DNA of 6,257 bases, taken from assembly GCA_937907215.1 (NCBI GenBank), contig CALESG010000064.1:1-6257 (forward strand), given 5' to 3'. This document shows, one piece after another, positions 1-6,216 of this stretch; position 1 is the stretch's first letter, and each line of letters starts with the position of its first letter. The translations under genes and the position numbers were made by a program. Source of the DNA: an uncultured Ruminococcus sp. (lineage in GTDB: Bacteria > Bacillota > Clostridia > Oscillospirales > Ruminococcaceae). Under the pieces are notes generated by a model. The model saw only the letters and a program-made list of their open reading frames with translations. It searched no databases and had not been told where the DNA came from.

Positions 1-54
1 GGATTCAGACTTTTTTGAGACTCGCTGCGGCGTTTTGAGTTTTGCGGAATCAGG
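1..54 (+). repeat. Left copy of 54-bp perfect terminal inverted repeat
   Basis: Bases 1-54 are the exact reverse complement of 6204-6257; the match ends at base 55 (t here, a in the other copy). It contains 26 G or C in 54, visibly richer than the AT-rich genes beside it. Inside it, TTTTGAG followed shortly by GCGG occurs twice (13-30 and 33-47), and GATTC near one end faces GAATC near the other. On the minus strand the repeat supplies the TGA (52-50) that ends the small fibre gene entering from the right. I do not recognise it as a known adapter, insertion sequence end or recombination site. Confidence 0.97.
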
Positions 55-196
55 TAAACGTTATTCCGTTTTGCATGGTTGTTCCTGCTGTATTTTTAAG
101 CAGGTTTTTGCTTTTTAGCATTCCAAGGGACTTCTGCAACATCTTTTTGAGTTCTCCACAAAAGTAAGCAAAACCTTCACTATATAAAACGCCCAT
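50..196 (-). CDS. 5' fragment of a tail fibre/baseplate-associated gene, cut by the inverted repeat
   Basis: A 48-codon reading frame starts at ATG 196-194, 7 nt after a perfect GGAGG (208-204) and 16 nt after the preceding gene, so translation is likely real. The product begins MGVLYSEGFAYFCGELKK, has a lysine-rich amphipathic stretch, and ends NLLKNTAGTTMQNGITFT before TGA. In phage fibre and baseplate proteins of Firmicutes, an NLL...NGITFT motif is usually followed by a V-N-x-D-G-T type strand and a longer beta-sandwich domain (recalled family knowledge). Here the stop lies inside the 54-bp repeat and only the last codon's final two bases come from the repeat. I infer that this is the N-terminal remnant of a longer structural protein, not a complete small gene. 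Its exact role is unknown; position next to fibre genes suggests baseplate periphery or host contact. Confidence 0.7.
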   Translation of the reverse strand: MGVLYSEGFAYFCGELKKMLQKSLGMLKSKNLLKNTAGTTMQNGITFT

Positions 197-203
197 TTTT
201 TAT

Positions 204-208
204 CCTCC
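204..208 (-). promoter_or_regulatory. Ribosome binding site for the truncated left-most gene
   Basis: GGAGG on the minus strand with a 7-nt A-rich spacer to the ATG at 196-194. It is the main support for this short reading frame. An ATG at 210-208 overlaps the site and is not the start. Confidence 0.85.
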
Positions 209-212
209 ATTT

Positions 213-479
213 TTAAAATTTTAAAATTTCGTCTATTTCTGCTTCAGTGATTTCAGCAGTTTTCGATTCAAGGTCTGCTATACGACTTAAAGCATCATCT
301 ACCAAGATTTTTATGGCTTCCAGTTCCGTTTTGTCAAATTCTGCATTGCCGGGGTTTTCTGCTATTTTCTGTAAGATAAGGTGAAGACGTGTATATGCTT
401 TTGGTGTTTCTCCGTCATATATCCCTGCTATTTTACCAAGCATTACTTCTGTATCCGTCATTGGCTTGAAGTTGTTCAT
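213..479 (-). CDS. Small phage tail-module protein of unknown function (88 aa)
   Basis: An 88-residue acidic, largely helical protein beginning MNNFKPMTDTEVMLGKIAG and ending ADLESKTAEITEAEIDEILKF. I do not recognise a named family. The sequence has no signal peptide, membrane segment or cysteine. The last 30 or so residues have heptad-like spacing (IADLESKTAEI) and could form a short coiled coil. Its C-terminal ITEAEIDEIL nearly repeats the ITEAEIDRIL at the end of the preceding fibre protein. Its ATG overlaps the TGA of that gene (ATGA), and GGAGG 7 nt upstream (491-487) lies within the last codons of the neighbour, so the two are translationally coupled. A role as a fibre accessory or assembly protein is plausible from context only. 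Confidence 0.85.
   Translation of the reverse strand: MNNFKPMTDTEVMLGKIAGIYDGETPKAYTRLHLILQKIAENPGNAEFDKTELEAIKILVDDALSRIADLESKTAEITEAEIDEILKF
219..256 (-). repeat. C-terminal tag repeat, copy 2 (ITEAEID-IL)
   Basis: Matches 494-531 at 32 of 38 bases by eye. It encodes EITEAEIDEILK at the end of the 88-residue protein. The other copy ends the adjacent fibre gene, so two consecutive genes end on almost the same helix. Confidence 0.8.
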
Positions 480-1198
480 TTAAGTCCCTCCGCTTTTAAA
501 ATTCTGTCTATTTCAGCTTCGGTGATCGCAGATAATCCTTCAAAATCAGATTTTAATTCAAAAAGACTGACTTGATTTCCTTTAGAATCAGTAGCTGTAA
601 CATTTCCTGCTGTTCGTAGGTTGCCTTTCCAATCGAGGGTTAGGGCGTTGGAAAAAGTCGTTGTGTCACCGTTTCCTATTATAAAAGCATATCGATCATT
701 ATAATCAACAATGTTGTATTTCCCTAAAACGGATTGGTGGCTTCCGTTAGCTTGTAAACGTTCACCTATACAAACAGAATTGCAGCCTTTTGAAACGCAG
801 TTTTCACCTATAGCAACAGCATTAGTATTGAGTGCATGATTTCCAACCCCAATAGAAATTGAATTTGCGTGTGATGCTTCATTACCCACACCAATTGCAA
901 TAGAATATCTACCAGTTGCTTTACATGAAAGTCCTGATGCAATGGAAGCTTCTCCTGATGCAACATTGAATTCATCTTCGGATGTAAGAATAATTCCACC
1001 TTTAGTGCCGTCTGCATCGTAATAACGCTCTGGCAAGTCTTTTAAATCGTCTTCCGTAATACAACTTTCAATTTCAGGATACCATCTTTGAATTTTCCCA
1101 AATATAGTTCCTATAGATTCGCCAGATTTGATATTTTCAAGAGTGTCAGATTCTTTAAAATCACTTGTTACTTTGCCTTTTTCAAACTTTAAATCCAT
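476..1198 (-). CDS. Phage tail fibre protein with YadA-head-like beta-roll (240 aa)
   Basis: A structural fibre protein, probably a homotrimer projecting from the baseplate. Residues 1-45 carry an N-terminal segment (NIKSGESIGTIFGKIQRWY) of a type common at the start of clostridial phage fibre proteins. Residues 85-159 hold six copies of a pentapeptide of the form S/A-I/V-x-I/L-G (SIASG, SIAIG, SISIG, AVAIG, SVCIG, QSVLG) spaced exactly 14 residues apart. That is the period of the left-handed beta-roll of YadA-type trimeric adhesin heads. Residues 160-205 (KYNIVDYNDRYAFIIGNG ... ALTLDWKGNLRTAGNVT) match the usual post-roll stalk region of phage fibres. The end carries the ITEAEIDRIL tag. ATG 1198 follows GGAGG with 7 nt spacing, 2 nt after the upstream stop. 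The trimeric state and receptor are inferred. Confidence 0.9.
   Translation of the reverse strand: MDLKFEKGKVTSDFKESDTLENIKSGESIGTIFGKIQRWYPEIESCITEDDLKDLPERYYDADGTKGGIILTSEDEFNVASGEASIASGLSCKATGRYSIAIGVGNEASHANSISIGVGNHALNTNAVAIGENCVSKGCNSVCIGERLQANGSHQSVLGKYNIVDYNDRYAFIIGNGDTTTFSNALTLDWKGNLRTAGNVTATDSKGNQVSLFELKSDFEGLSAITEAEIDRILKAEGLK
487..491 (-). promoter_or_regulatory. Ribosome binding site inside the upstream fibre gene
   Basis: GGAGG on the minus strand, 7 nt before the ATG at 479-477. It sits in the last codons (A-E-G-L-K) of the preceding gene, whose TGA overlaps this ATG. It fixes the start of the 88-residue protein. Confidence 0.85.
494..531 (-). repeat. C-terminal tag repeat, copy 1 (ITEAEID-IL)
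   Basis: Encodes AITEAEIDRILK near the C-terminus of the 240-residue fibre protein and matches 219-256 at 32 of 38 bases. Confidence 0.8.
722..946 (-). repeat. Six YadA-head-like 14-residue repeats
   Basis: The pentapeptide cores begin at residues 85, 99, 113, 127, 141 and 155 of the fibre protein, a strict 14-residue (42-nt) period. Sequence between cores varies, but small residues and G/N recur, for example GVGNEASHANSISIG and GVGNHALNTNAVAIG. The first (SIASG) and last (QSVLG) copies are degenerate. Confidence 0.9.
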
Positions 1199-1200
1199 AC

Positions 1201-2478
1201 TTACACCTCCACTTCGCCGTCTGAGCAGATAACAACGCTATTTTCAACTGTAACTTGGTCGCCTATCCAGTCAGATGCTTTAACAACAGCGTTCCACTCT
1301 TCCATAGTTCCATCATACATTACCCTTACACCGCTTGGTATATAAAATGCACTGTTTGATATGATACCCGAGCCTATTTCTGATACTGATTTGCCAATAG
1401 TTAGATAATGCAGTCTTGTACAAGCCCAAAAAGCTTGGTCGCAGATCTTATTGCAGTTGACAGTGATTTCATTTACGTTTTCACATCCTCCGAATGCACC
1501 CATGCCTACATCACCTGCGATGTTTATTATTAGTTTTCCAAAGTTTTCTCTCTTTTCAAAAGCTCGTGCGGCTATGTTAATGCCGGTAATTCTTAAGGTG
1601 TCATCTGCATACCATTCAGCGTCTGTATCATCACCTTTTTCTGTGTCGACTACGACATATGAAGATATTATGTCAAGGGTTTTCATCGTCTTCTTTAGAT
1701 ATGAAAAATCGGATTCAAGTCTTTCCGAAAGAGAGGGGAATTCTTCGCTGGTTATGCTGCTTGTCCTAGCATTTATGACTTCCATAAGCATATTAGCGAT
1801 TGGTCCGCTTGATATGTTTGTGATGATAAGATCAACTAATTGTTTTAGATTTTGTATTTCTTCAATTTGAGATGCAAGATTATTTATGATCTCTTTATTT
1901 GCTTGAAGTTTATCAATGATTTCTCTCGATTCCTCTTCGAACTTATTTATCATTGCTCTGTATTGATCAGCGATACCACCCAAATCTATCGGTTCTAAAA
2001 TACCAGCAACCCATGGACATTCAGATGTGCCGCGCATATCACGGATATTTTCAAATGAAATGTTTGACGCATTTGCATCAATTCGTACGTATGCTATCAC
2101 ATAATACCGTACATTTTCATCAGATGGGATTTCAGGATTTTGAGGATATTCTCCGGGAATTCCCTGTATAGACTTTATTGTTCCGATTCGTTCGTTCATG
2201 TCTATACCTACAACAATTGCATCGATTCTTGGATATATTGAATCTGACGCTGAAATATCAACAGGCAGTAATGTTGTATTTTTCACATATCGGTTTAATA
2301 TCTTTGCACGACCGGTGCCAACGATAACACTCATACCTTCCCCGGGGCTTACTTTAAATTTGTCTCCCACATAAGCATAAACACCATCGTGTATCAAGCC
2401 TTCGAAATAATCCGAAAAGTTTTTTGAGTTATACACTCTGTCATGGTTATTACTGTCAAAGAAACCATATTCTACCAT
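1201..2478 (-). CDS. Phage baseplate/tail fibre protein with C-terminal BspA-like leucine-rich repeat (425 aa)
   Basis: A receptor-binding-type structural protein with three visible parts. Residues 1-165 form the conserved beta-rich attachment domain seen in many Firmicutes siphophage minor structural proteins: FSDYFEGLIHDGVYAYVGD, an MSVIVGTGRAKI strand, YPRIDAIVVGID, YYVIAYVRI and RGTSECPWVAGI. Residues 170-270 are helical with heptad-like spacing (MINKFEEESREIIDKLQANK), probably a trimeric coiled-coil stalk. Residues 295-370 are BspA-type leucine-rich repeats (IAARAFEKRENF, MGAFGGCENVNEITV, CDQAFWACTRLHYLTIG). Residues 387-425 are the typical cap of that fold (YDGTMEEWNAV ... SDW ... VVICSDGEVEV). 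The start ATG is 12 nt after the upstream stop, with GGAG at 2491-2488 overlapping that stop. The leucine-rich tip is the likely ligand-binding end; its ligand is unknown. Confidence 0.9.
   Translation of the reverse strand: MVEYGFFDSNNHDRVYNSKNFSDYFEGLIHDGVYAYVGDKFKVSPGEGMSVIVGTGRAKILNRYVKNTTLLPVDISASDSIYPRIDAIVVGIDMNERIGTIKSIQGIPGEYPQNPEIPSDENVRYYVIAYVRIDANASNISFENIRDMRGTSECPWVAGILEPIDLGGIADQYRAMINKFEEESREIIDKLQANKEIINNLASQIEEIQNLKQLVDLIITNISSGPIANMLMEVINARTSSITSEEFPSLSERLESDFSYLKKTMKTLDIISSYVVVDTEKGDDTDAEWYADDTLRITGINIAARAFEKRENFGKLIINIAGDVGMGAFGGCENVNEITVNCNKICDQAFWACTRLHYLTIGKSVSEIGSGIISNSAFYIPSGVRVMYDGTMEEWNAVVKASDWIGDQVTVENSVVICSDGEVEV
1206..1210 (-). promoter_or_regulatory. Ribosome binding site of the YadA-like fibre gene
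   Basis: GGAGG formed by the last codons of the upstream gene (GTG GAG GTG TAA), 7 nt before ATG 1198-1196. Translation of the two fibre genes is therefore likely coupled. Confidence 0.9.
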
Positions 2479-2487
2479 TTAAATCAT

Positions 2488-2491
2488 CTCC
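2488..2491 (-). promoter_or_regulatory. Ribosome binding site overlapping the hub gene's stop codon
   Basis: GGAG shares its first G with the TAG (2493-2491) that ends the Gp37-like gene and lies 9 nt before ATG 2478-2476. It fixes the start of the leucine-rich-repeat fibre protein. Confidence 0.75.
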
Positions 2492-3552
2492 TAAGTTACT
2501 GTTGCGAATGTCGGATATACGGAAGTTCCTTCTTCATTTTCAGACATAACGATCTCGATAATTCGAGCTTTTGTTTCATGCCCATATTCATTGGCGATTT
2601 GAACAATATCACCTATAGAGAAATCTTCACCGTATTTAAACATGATGGTTGTTTCTGCTTGCCCTTCAAAAGATGTTATGTTCGTATTTTCTAATAGCTT
2701 TTCTATACCACGCTGTTGTAACAGAGCAGTATATTCTTCATCAGTGAGAATAACTCCGTCACCGGCATCAGACGAAATATCACGTGCATCCGTAAAAAGT
2801 TCACGCCTATCCAGACCGCTGCCACCGCCAACAGTCGTGTATTTTCTTGCAGAGCCTTTGTCTTCTCCTGCGATCAATGTAACAGTTTTCAATGTAGACT
2901 TAGATTCTATATAATTGCTGTTTATGATATTGTCGAACTTTGGTGAAAATATCACATAAGGATTTTCTGTTTGATCGTAAGATCTGTCAACACCGGCGTA
3001 AAGTTCGAATACAAATTGTTTATCATCGTCCATAGTGACTTTAAAACCTATACCATGTTCATTGCAGATTTTTTCTATAATATCAAGCAAATTATCGCCT
3101 GTATACTGAGCGTTAATAGTTAAACCCGTAATAGCCGGATCGACAGATTCCTTAAAAATAAAATTATCAATTCTTCTGTCCGGATCAGCAGGGGAGATGA
3201 TACAAGTATTCAACAAGTTTCTTATTTCATTTTGAAGATTGCCATTCAGAATCATCAAACCCCAAACGATTCGTCTGTCAAGTATTGATTCCAGTGATCG
3301 TCCGGTAACAGTGATATGCGTTCCATTCTCGACATCTGATTCTATTTTAATATTTTCAATTATCATTAAATGTTCAGAATCTCGTATTTGAATGTAATAG
3401 TCTATCTTAGCATACTCAAGAACACTAAGCATCATTGACAAATAAAGCTCGAATTCTCCGGGCTGATCGTATCTATCATTCCATATAAACGATTCGTAAG
3501 TATCCACTACTGAAACAGCATCGAGATCTGTATTTAAAACTAATAGATCCAT
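2491..3552 (-). CDS. Siphovirus ReqiPepy6 Gp37-like tail hub protein (353 aa)
   Basis: A tail-tip protein assigned to the Gp37-like family by its N-terminal pattern (LVLNTDLDAVSVVDTYESF, IWNDRYDQPGEFELYLSM), then HLMIIENIKIESD, ITVTGRSLESILDRRIV and a C-terminal QAETTIMFKYGEDFSIGDIV followed by a strand-rich end. It occupies the place of the tail-associated (Tal/gp27-like) hub directly after Dit and would form the ring closing the tube below Dit. It ends without an appended lysozyme or peptidase domain, so no cell-wall hydrolase is visible here. I chose the ATG at 3552 (MDLLVLNTD) because AAGGG sits 10 nt upstream and the conserved domain starts at once. An in-frame ATG at 3570 would give 359 residues and overlap Dit by 14 bp but has only a weak ribosome site. 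Confidence 0.88.
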   Translation of the reverse strand: MDLLVLNTDLDAVSVVDTYESFIWNDRYDQPGEFELYLSMMLSVLEYAKIDYYIQIRDSEHLMIIENIKIESDVENGTHITVTGRSLESILDRRIVWGLMILNGNLQNEIRNLLNTCIISPADPDRRIDNFIFKESVDPAITGLTINAQYTGDNLLDIIEKICNEHGIGFKVTMDDDKQFVFELYAGVDRSYDQTENPYVIFSPKFDNIINSNYIESKSTLKTVTLIAGEDKGSARKYTTVGGGSGLDRRELFTDARDISSDAGDGVILTDEEYTALLQQRGIEKLLENTNITSFEGQAETTIMFKYGEDFSIGDIVQIANEYGHETKARIIEIVMSENEEGTSVYPTFATVT

Positions 3553-3556
3553 GAAT

Positions 3557-4471
3557 TCATATCCCTTCATAAATTACTCTGTTTTCAATTCTCAACTGAA
3601 GATTTTGTATACCTGTTTTTGCCGTAAACGCAAACGTATTATCGCCTTTAACAAGTTGAAACCAGTCGGCGTTTTTATCAAGGCAATTAAGGATGTTGGT
3701 ATGGATACCGTTTCGAAACAGTGTTATCGATTTATCACCTTTAATAGTACTGATGGTAATTTCATCACCTGCGACTATTCCAGAACCGGTCAAAGAGGCT
3801 AATTTATCTGTATTTATACTCATAACTTCTCTTGTATCAACATTTAAAATAGTTATGTCAGATGCTTCTCCTATCGCATTTATAATGATCTTTATCCCTA
3901 TTTCAGCATCACCGTTATAATATACGACTTGTTCTGTTCGTGGTATGATCTCGCCCATAATAAGTAAAGGTTCGTCTAATGATTCGTTGCTGAATGGAAA
4001 TTCAAATAGAGATTTGACGCCGCTGAAAACCGTTGTGTTAGATGCTCCGGCAGAGTAAAAATACGGATAAGGACAAATAATTGAAATTTGACAGCCTTCC
4101 TGATTGCTGAATATTGTCGGTTCATTTTGTTCAACATACCCTTCTGTTTCAGAAATTCTGTTATCAGTTTCTATAAGCAGCTTTACTTTCTTTTTTACAG
4201 GGAAGTATTTGTATGATTTATGACGAATATCTTCTATGGATTCAGTGCCGGATTCTAAAAAAATCAGATCTAACACCGGATTTCGTGTGTTCAGACGGGC
4301 AGAGTTGAATATACTGCCGTCATTAGTGGCAACTTCAACAGTGTTTATATTACCTTTTACCGGACCAAGACCATCGACTGACTTGACGATGAAACCTGAA
4401 AGTTCAGGTCTCGTCAAATCAAGTTTAATACTATTGCCCAGATAATTAGTAACTGTGATCGAATGAATCAT
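3557..4471 (-). CDS. Distal tail protein (Dit, Sipho_tail family), 304 aa
   Basis: Dit forms a hexameric ring linking the last tail-tube ring to the baseplate hub. The N-terminal half has the family pattern: SITVTNYLGNSIKLDL, a GLGPVKGNINTVEVATNDG block, FNSARLNTRNPVLDLIF, then KYFPVKKKVKLLIETDNR, a GYVEQNEPTIFSNQEG segment and ISIICPYPYFYS. The C-terminal half is a beta-sandwich type region (PLLIMGEI ... IKIIINAIGEASDITI) ending in GDNTFAFTAKTGIQNLQLRI. About 300 residues is normal for the larger Dit proteins. Its ATG overlaps the TGA of the tape measure gene (ATGA), with GGTG 5 nt and AGGA 10 nt upstream. Position between tape measure and hub is the standard siphovirus order, which supports the call independently. 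Confidence 0.93.
   Translation of the reverse strand: MIHSITVTNYLGNSIKLDLTRPELSGFIVKSVDGLGPVKGNINTVEVATNDGSIFNSARLNTRNPVLDLIFLESGTESIEDIRHKSYKYFPVKKKVKLLIETDNRISETEGYVEQNEPTIFSNQEGCQISIICPYPYFYSAGASNTTVFSGVKSLFEFPFSNESLDEPLLIMGEIIPRTEQVVYYNGDAEIGIKIIINAIGEASDITILNVDTREVMSINTDKLASLTGSGIVAGDEITISTIKGDKSITLFRNGIHTNILNCLDKNADWFQLVKGDNTFAFTAKTGIQNLQLRIENRVIYEGI
3563..3567 (-). promoter_or_regulatory. Ribosome binding site deciding the hub protein start
   Basis: AAGGG on the minus strand, inside the last codons of the Dit gene and 10 nt before the ATG at 3552-3550. It favours that ATG over the one at 3570, which precedes this site. Confidence 0.6.
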
Positions 4472-6216
4472 ATATTCACCATCCTTTTCATTGCTGAGAA
4501 CTGGTTCTTTGTTTGTCGGTAAATTTCTACTTTTGACAGAGCTTTAGGTGAATAGTTGTTTTGTGTAAATGAATAACTGTTTCCCACAGCAGGTGTATTG
4601 TCGCCATTTTGAATTGTTTTACTCGCATTGCGTTCTATATCAGAATTTATTTTCATAGCTTGAGATTGACTTAGAATAGCAGATAACCTTTTAGCTCCTG
4701 ATTGCACTGAAGAAAGGTCGATGACAGGACGAATAGCAGGCTGATGATCGATATTGTCATCAATAAAGTCACGGATATTAGAAACAGCCTTGTGTAATCC
4801 ATCTTTAGCGGACGATGCGATTGCTGTTCCTGCATCGTATGATCTATCAGTGTAATCTATAATGGCATTTACAAATCCCATCCCGAAGAATCCGCCAATT
4901 CTATAACCAACTTTGGATGGGGAGTTGATGTCCAGTTCATTTTCAGCGGCTCTTGCTGCTGCACTTGCCATTGCTCTAGATTTTGCTTCCGCATACCAAG
5001 TATATTCGTCAATGCCTTTTGCAAACCCTTCGACAAGATATCTTCCGACATCATAAAAATCGTTGTATTTATTTCTAATCTCAGTAATACATCTGTTAAC
5101 GATTTGAATATACACATCTTTTGTGAGATAATCCTTACTTCTTATACCGGCTATGAGATTTGTCATGGTTGCTTGACCAACGTTATTAAAATCCTGATAT
5201 TTATTACGAATTGAAGTGAGACAACCGGATATGATAGTTACAAATGCACTTCTTAAAGTAATGTCTTTAAGTTTAACACCTGCGATCAGTTTTACCATTA
5301 CAGTACTTCCAATAGTCGTAAACTGGTGATACTGATTTGTAAATGCGGTTATAATACTGCTTACCATTGCAGTGAAAACAATCGTTAATGTTCCATTTTG
5401 AATATTTATGCCGTTTATAAAGGCGATCATCATATTATTAGCAGCTGCACTGACTCTGGAGTTGGCATTAGTAAAGGCGTTTATAAATCCGTCAATACCG
5501 GTATTGCCAAGATCAGTAAGATTTTGTGCAAAATTAGTCATGCCGCTTGTGTCCACATTTTTAATACCATTGGCAACATCTACAAGATTTTGGAATTCAA
5601 CGATCACACCATTTAATTGAGACGCTTCTATATTGCTTACGCTATCATAATATTCTGCGAAAGATTTTCCGAATGAAACAAGCTGCTTTCCGAAAGTATC
5701 CATATTATTGTCTCCGGTAAACCAGCTTACAACACCGCCGCTATTATCAAGAGTGTTGGCAATCTCAACTAATGATTTGGCAGCACTAACCGAGTTTTGA
5801 ATAGCATCAGATTTGAGGTCAACAACCGACTGAGAGTATTCAGTAATAGCTTTACCAAACGAAACGAGCTGTTCACCGAAAGTATCCATGTCATTTTCAC
5901 CTGCAAAGAAACCAAGTACTCCTCCACTGTTAGGTAAGGTAGCAGCCATTTCTGCAACGGTCTTTCCAGCTGTAGACGCATTCCTAACAACATCAACTTT
6001 AAGCCCGTCAACAGCCACAGAGAATCCTTTTATCGCTCTACCAAAAGGAATAAGCTGTTCGCCGAAAGTATCCATATCGTTTTCTCCAGCAAAGAAACCT
6101 GCTACACCACCTGCGTTTGGGAGTGTAGCAGCCATTTCAGCCAATACTTTACCAGCGGTAGCGGCACTGGATATATCATCTGCTCCTATATCTTTTACTT
6201 CTTCCTGATTCCGCAA
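4468..6216 (-). CDS. Phage tape measure protein, C-terminal part (5' side missing)
   Basis: The tape measure protein spans the tail lumen and sets tail length. This frame gives at most 582 residues and lacks the N-terminal part of such proteins. Residues 21-206 are three 62-residue repeats (GKVLAEMAATLPN, FFAGENDMDTFGEQL, FGKAI). Residues 250-406 are four units of a 44-residue repeat with IRNKYQDFNNVG-type cores. At 415-450 comes the family signature ASAAARAAENELDINSPSKV followed by G-rich IGGFFGMGFVNAI. The C-terminus is polar, ending FSAMKRMVNI. The nominal start is a TTG at 6216 inside the terminal repeat with no ribosome site, and an in-frame TGA lies at 6222-6220. It is not a credible start: recognisable tape measure sequence begins about residue 5, at the repeat's inner edge. 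The gene is broken by the repeat or by the assembly. Confidence 0.9.
   Translation of the reverse strand: MRNQEEVKDIGADDISSAATAGKVLAEMAATLPNAGGVAGFFAGENDMDTFGEQLIPFGRAIKGFSVAVDGLKVDVVRNASTAGKTVAEMAATLPNSGGVLGFFAGENDMDTFGEQLVSFGKAITEYSQSVVDLKSDAIQNSVSAAKSLVEIANTLDNSGGVVSWFTGDNNMDTFGKQLVSFGKSFAEYYDSVSNIEASQLNGVIVEFQNLVDVANGIKNVDTSGMTNFAQNLTDLGNTGIDGFINAFTNANSRVSAAANNMMIAFINGINIQNGTLTIVFTAMVSSIITAFTNQYHQFTTIGSTVMVKLIAGVKLKDITLRSAFVTIISGCLTSIRNKYQDFNNVGQATMTNLIAGIRSKDYLTKDVYIQIVNRCITEIRNKYNDFYDVGRYLVEGFAKGIDEYTWYAEAKSRAMASAAARAAENELDINSPSKVGYRIGGFFGMGFVNAIIDYTDRSYDAGTAIASSAKDGLHKAVSNIRDFIDDNIDHQPAIRPVIDLSSVQSGAKRLSAILSQSQAMKINSDIERNASKTIQNGDNTPAVGNSYSFTQNNYSPKALSKVEIYRQTKNQFSAMKRMVNI
4999..5469 (-). 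repeat. 44-residue repeats in the tape measure protein
   Basis: Four units are anchored at residues 255, 299, 343 and 387, each exactly 132 nt apart: NANSRVSAAANN, NQYHQFTTIGST, NKYQDFNNVGQA and NKYNDFYDVGRY, each followed by a hydrophobic xLIAGI/FINGI-like segment. DNA is diverged, so this is an old protein-level repeat. The fourth unit is partial and runs into the SPSK region. Confidence 0.85.
5599..6156 (-). repeat. Three 62-residue (186-nt) tandem repeats in the tape measure protein
   Basis: The 12-mer GAAAGTATCCAT (plus-strand reading) recurs at 6064, 5878 and 5692, exactly 186 nt apart. The units cover residues 21-82, 83-144 and 145-206. The first two are very close (EMAATLPN, FFAGENDMDTFGEQL in both); the third is diverged (EIANTLDN, WFTGDNNMDTFGKQL). 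A degenerate shorter fourth unit follows (NLVDVANGIKNVDTSGMTNF). More copies may lie beyond the right edge. Confidence 0.92.

Noticed and set aside
84..117. Hairpin CCTGCT/AGCAGG followed by a T-rich tract on the plus strand, resembling a Rho-independent terminator
   Set aside because: It lies inside the minus-strand coding frame at 50-196 and no plus-strand gene reads into it; the codons for the K-S-K-N-L-L-K-N-T-A stretch explain the bases.
2..118. Open plus-strand frame from the left edge (begins DSDFFETRCGVLSFAESG); the same frame also reads inward from the right edge
   Set aside because: The shared part is simply the repeat. The left continuation runs antisense to the fibre fragment with no start or ribosome site, and the right one stops after a few codons.
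1451..1870. 139-codon plus-strand open frame
   Set aside because: It is antisense to the leucine-rich-repeat fibre gene, which has clear family features and an RBS; the other plus-strand frames at 1953-2171, 2642-2914 and 5888-6208 fail for the same reason.
476..2478. Diversity-generating retroelement acting on a fibre gene
   Set aside because: I see no template/variable repeat pair with A-specific changes, no reverse transcriptase and no C-type lectin fold in the window.
6214..6216. TTG as start codon of the tape measure protein
   Set aside because: There is no ribosome site before it, it lies inside the repeat, and tape measure proteins have a long N-terminal region that is missing.
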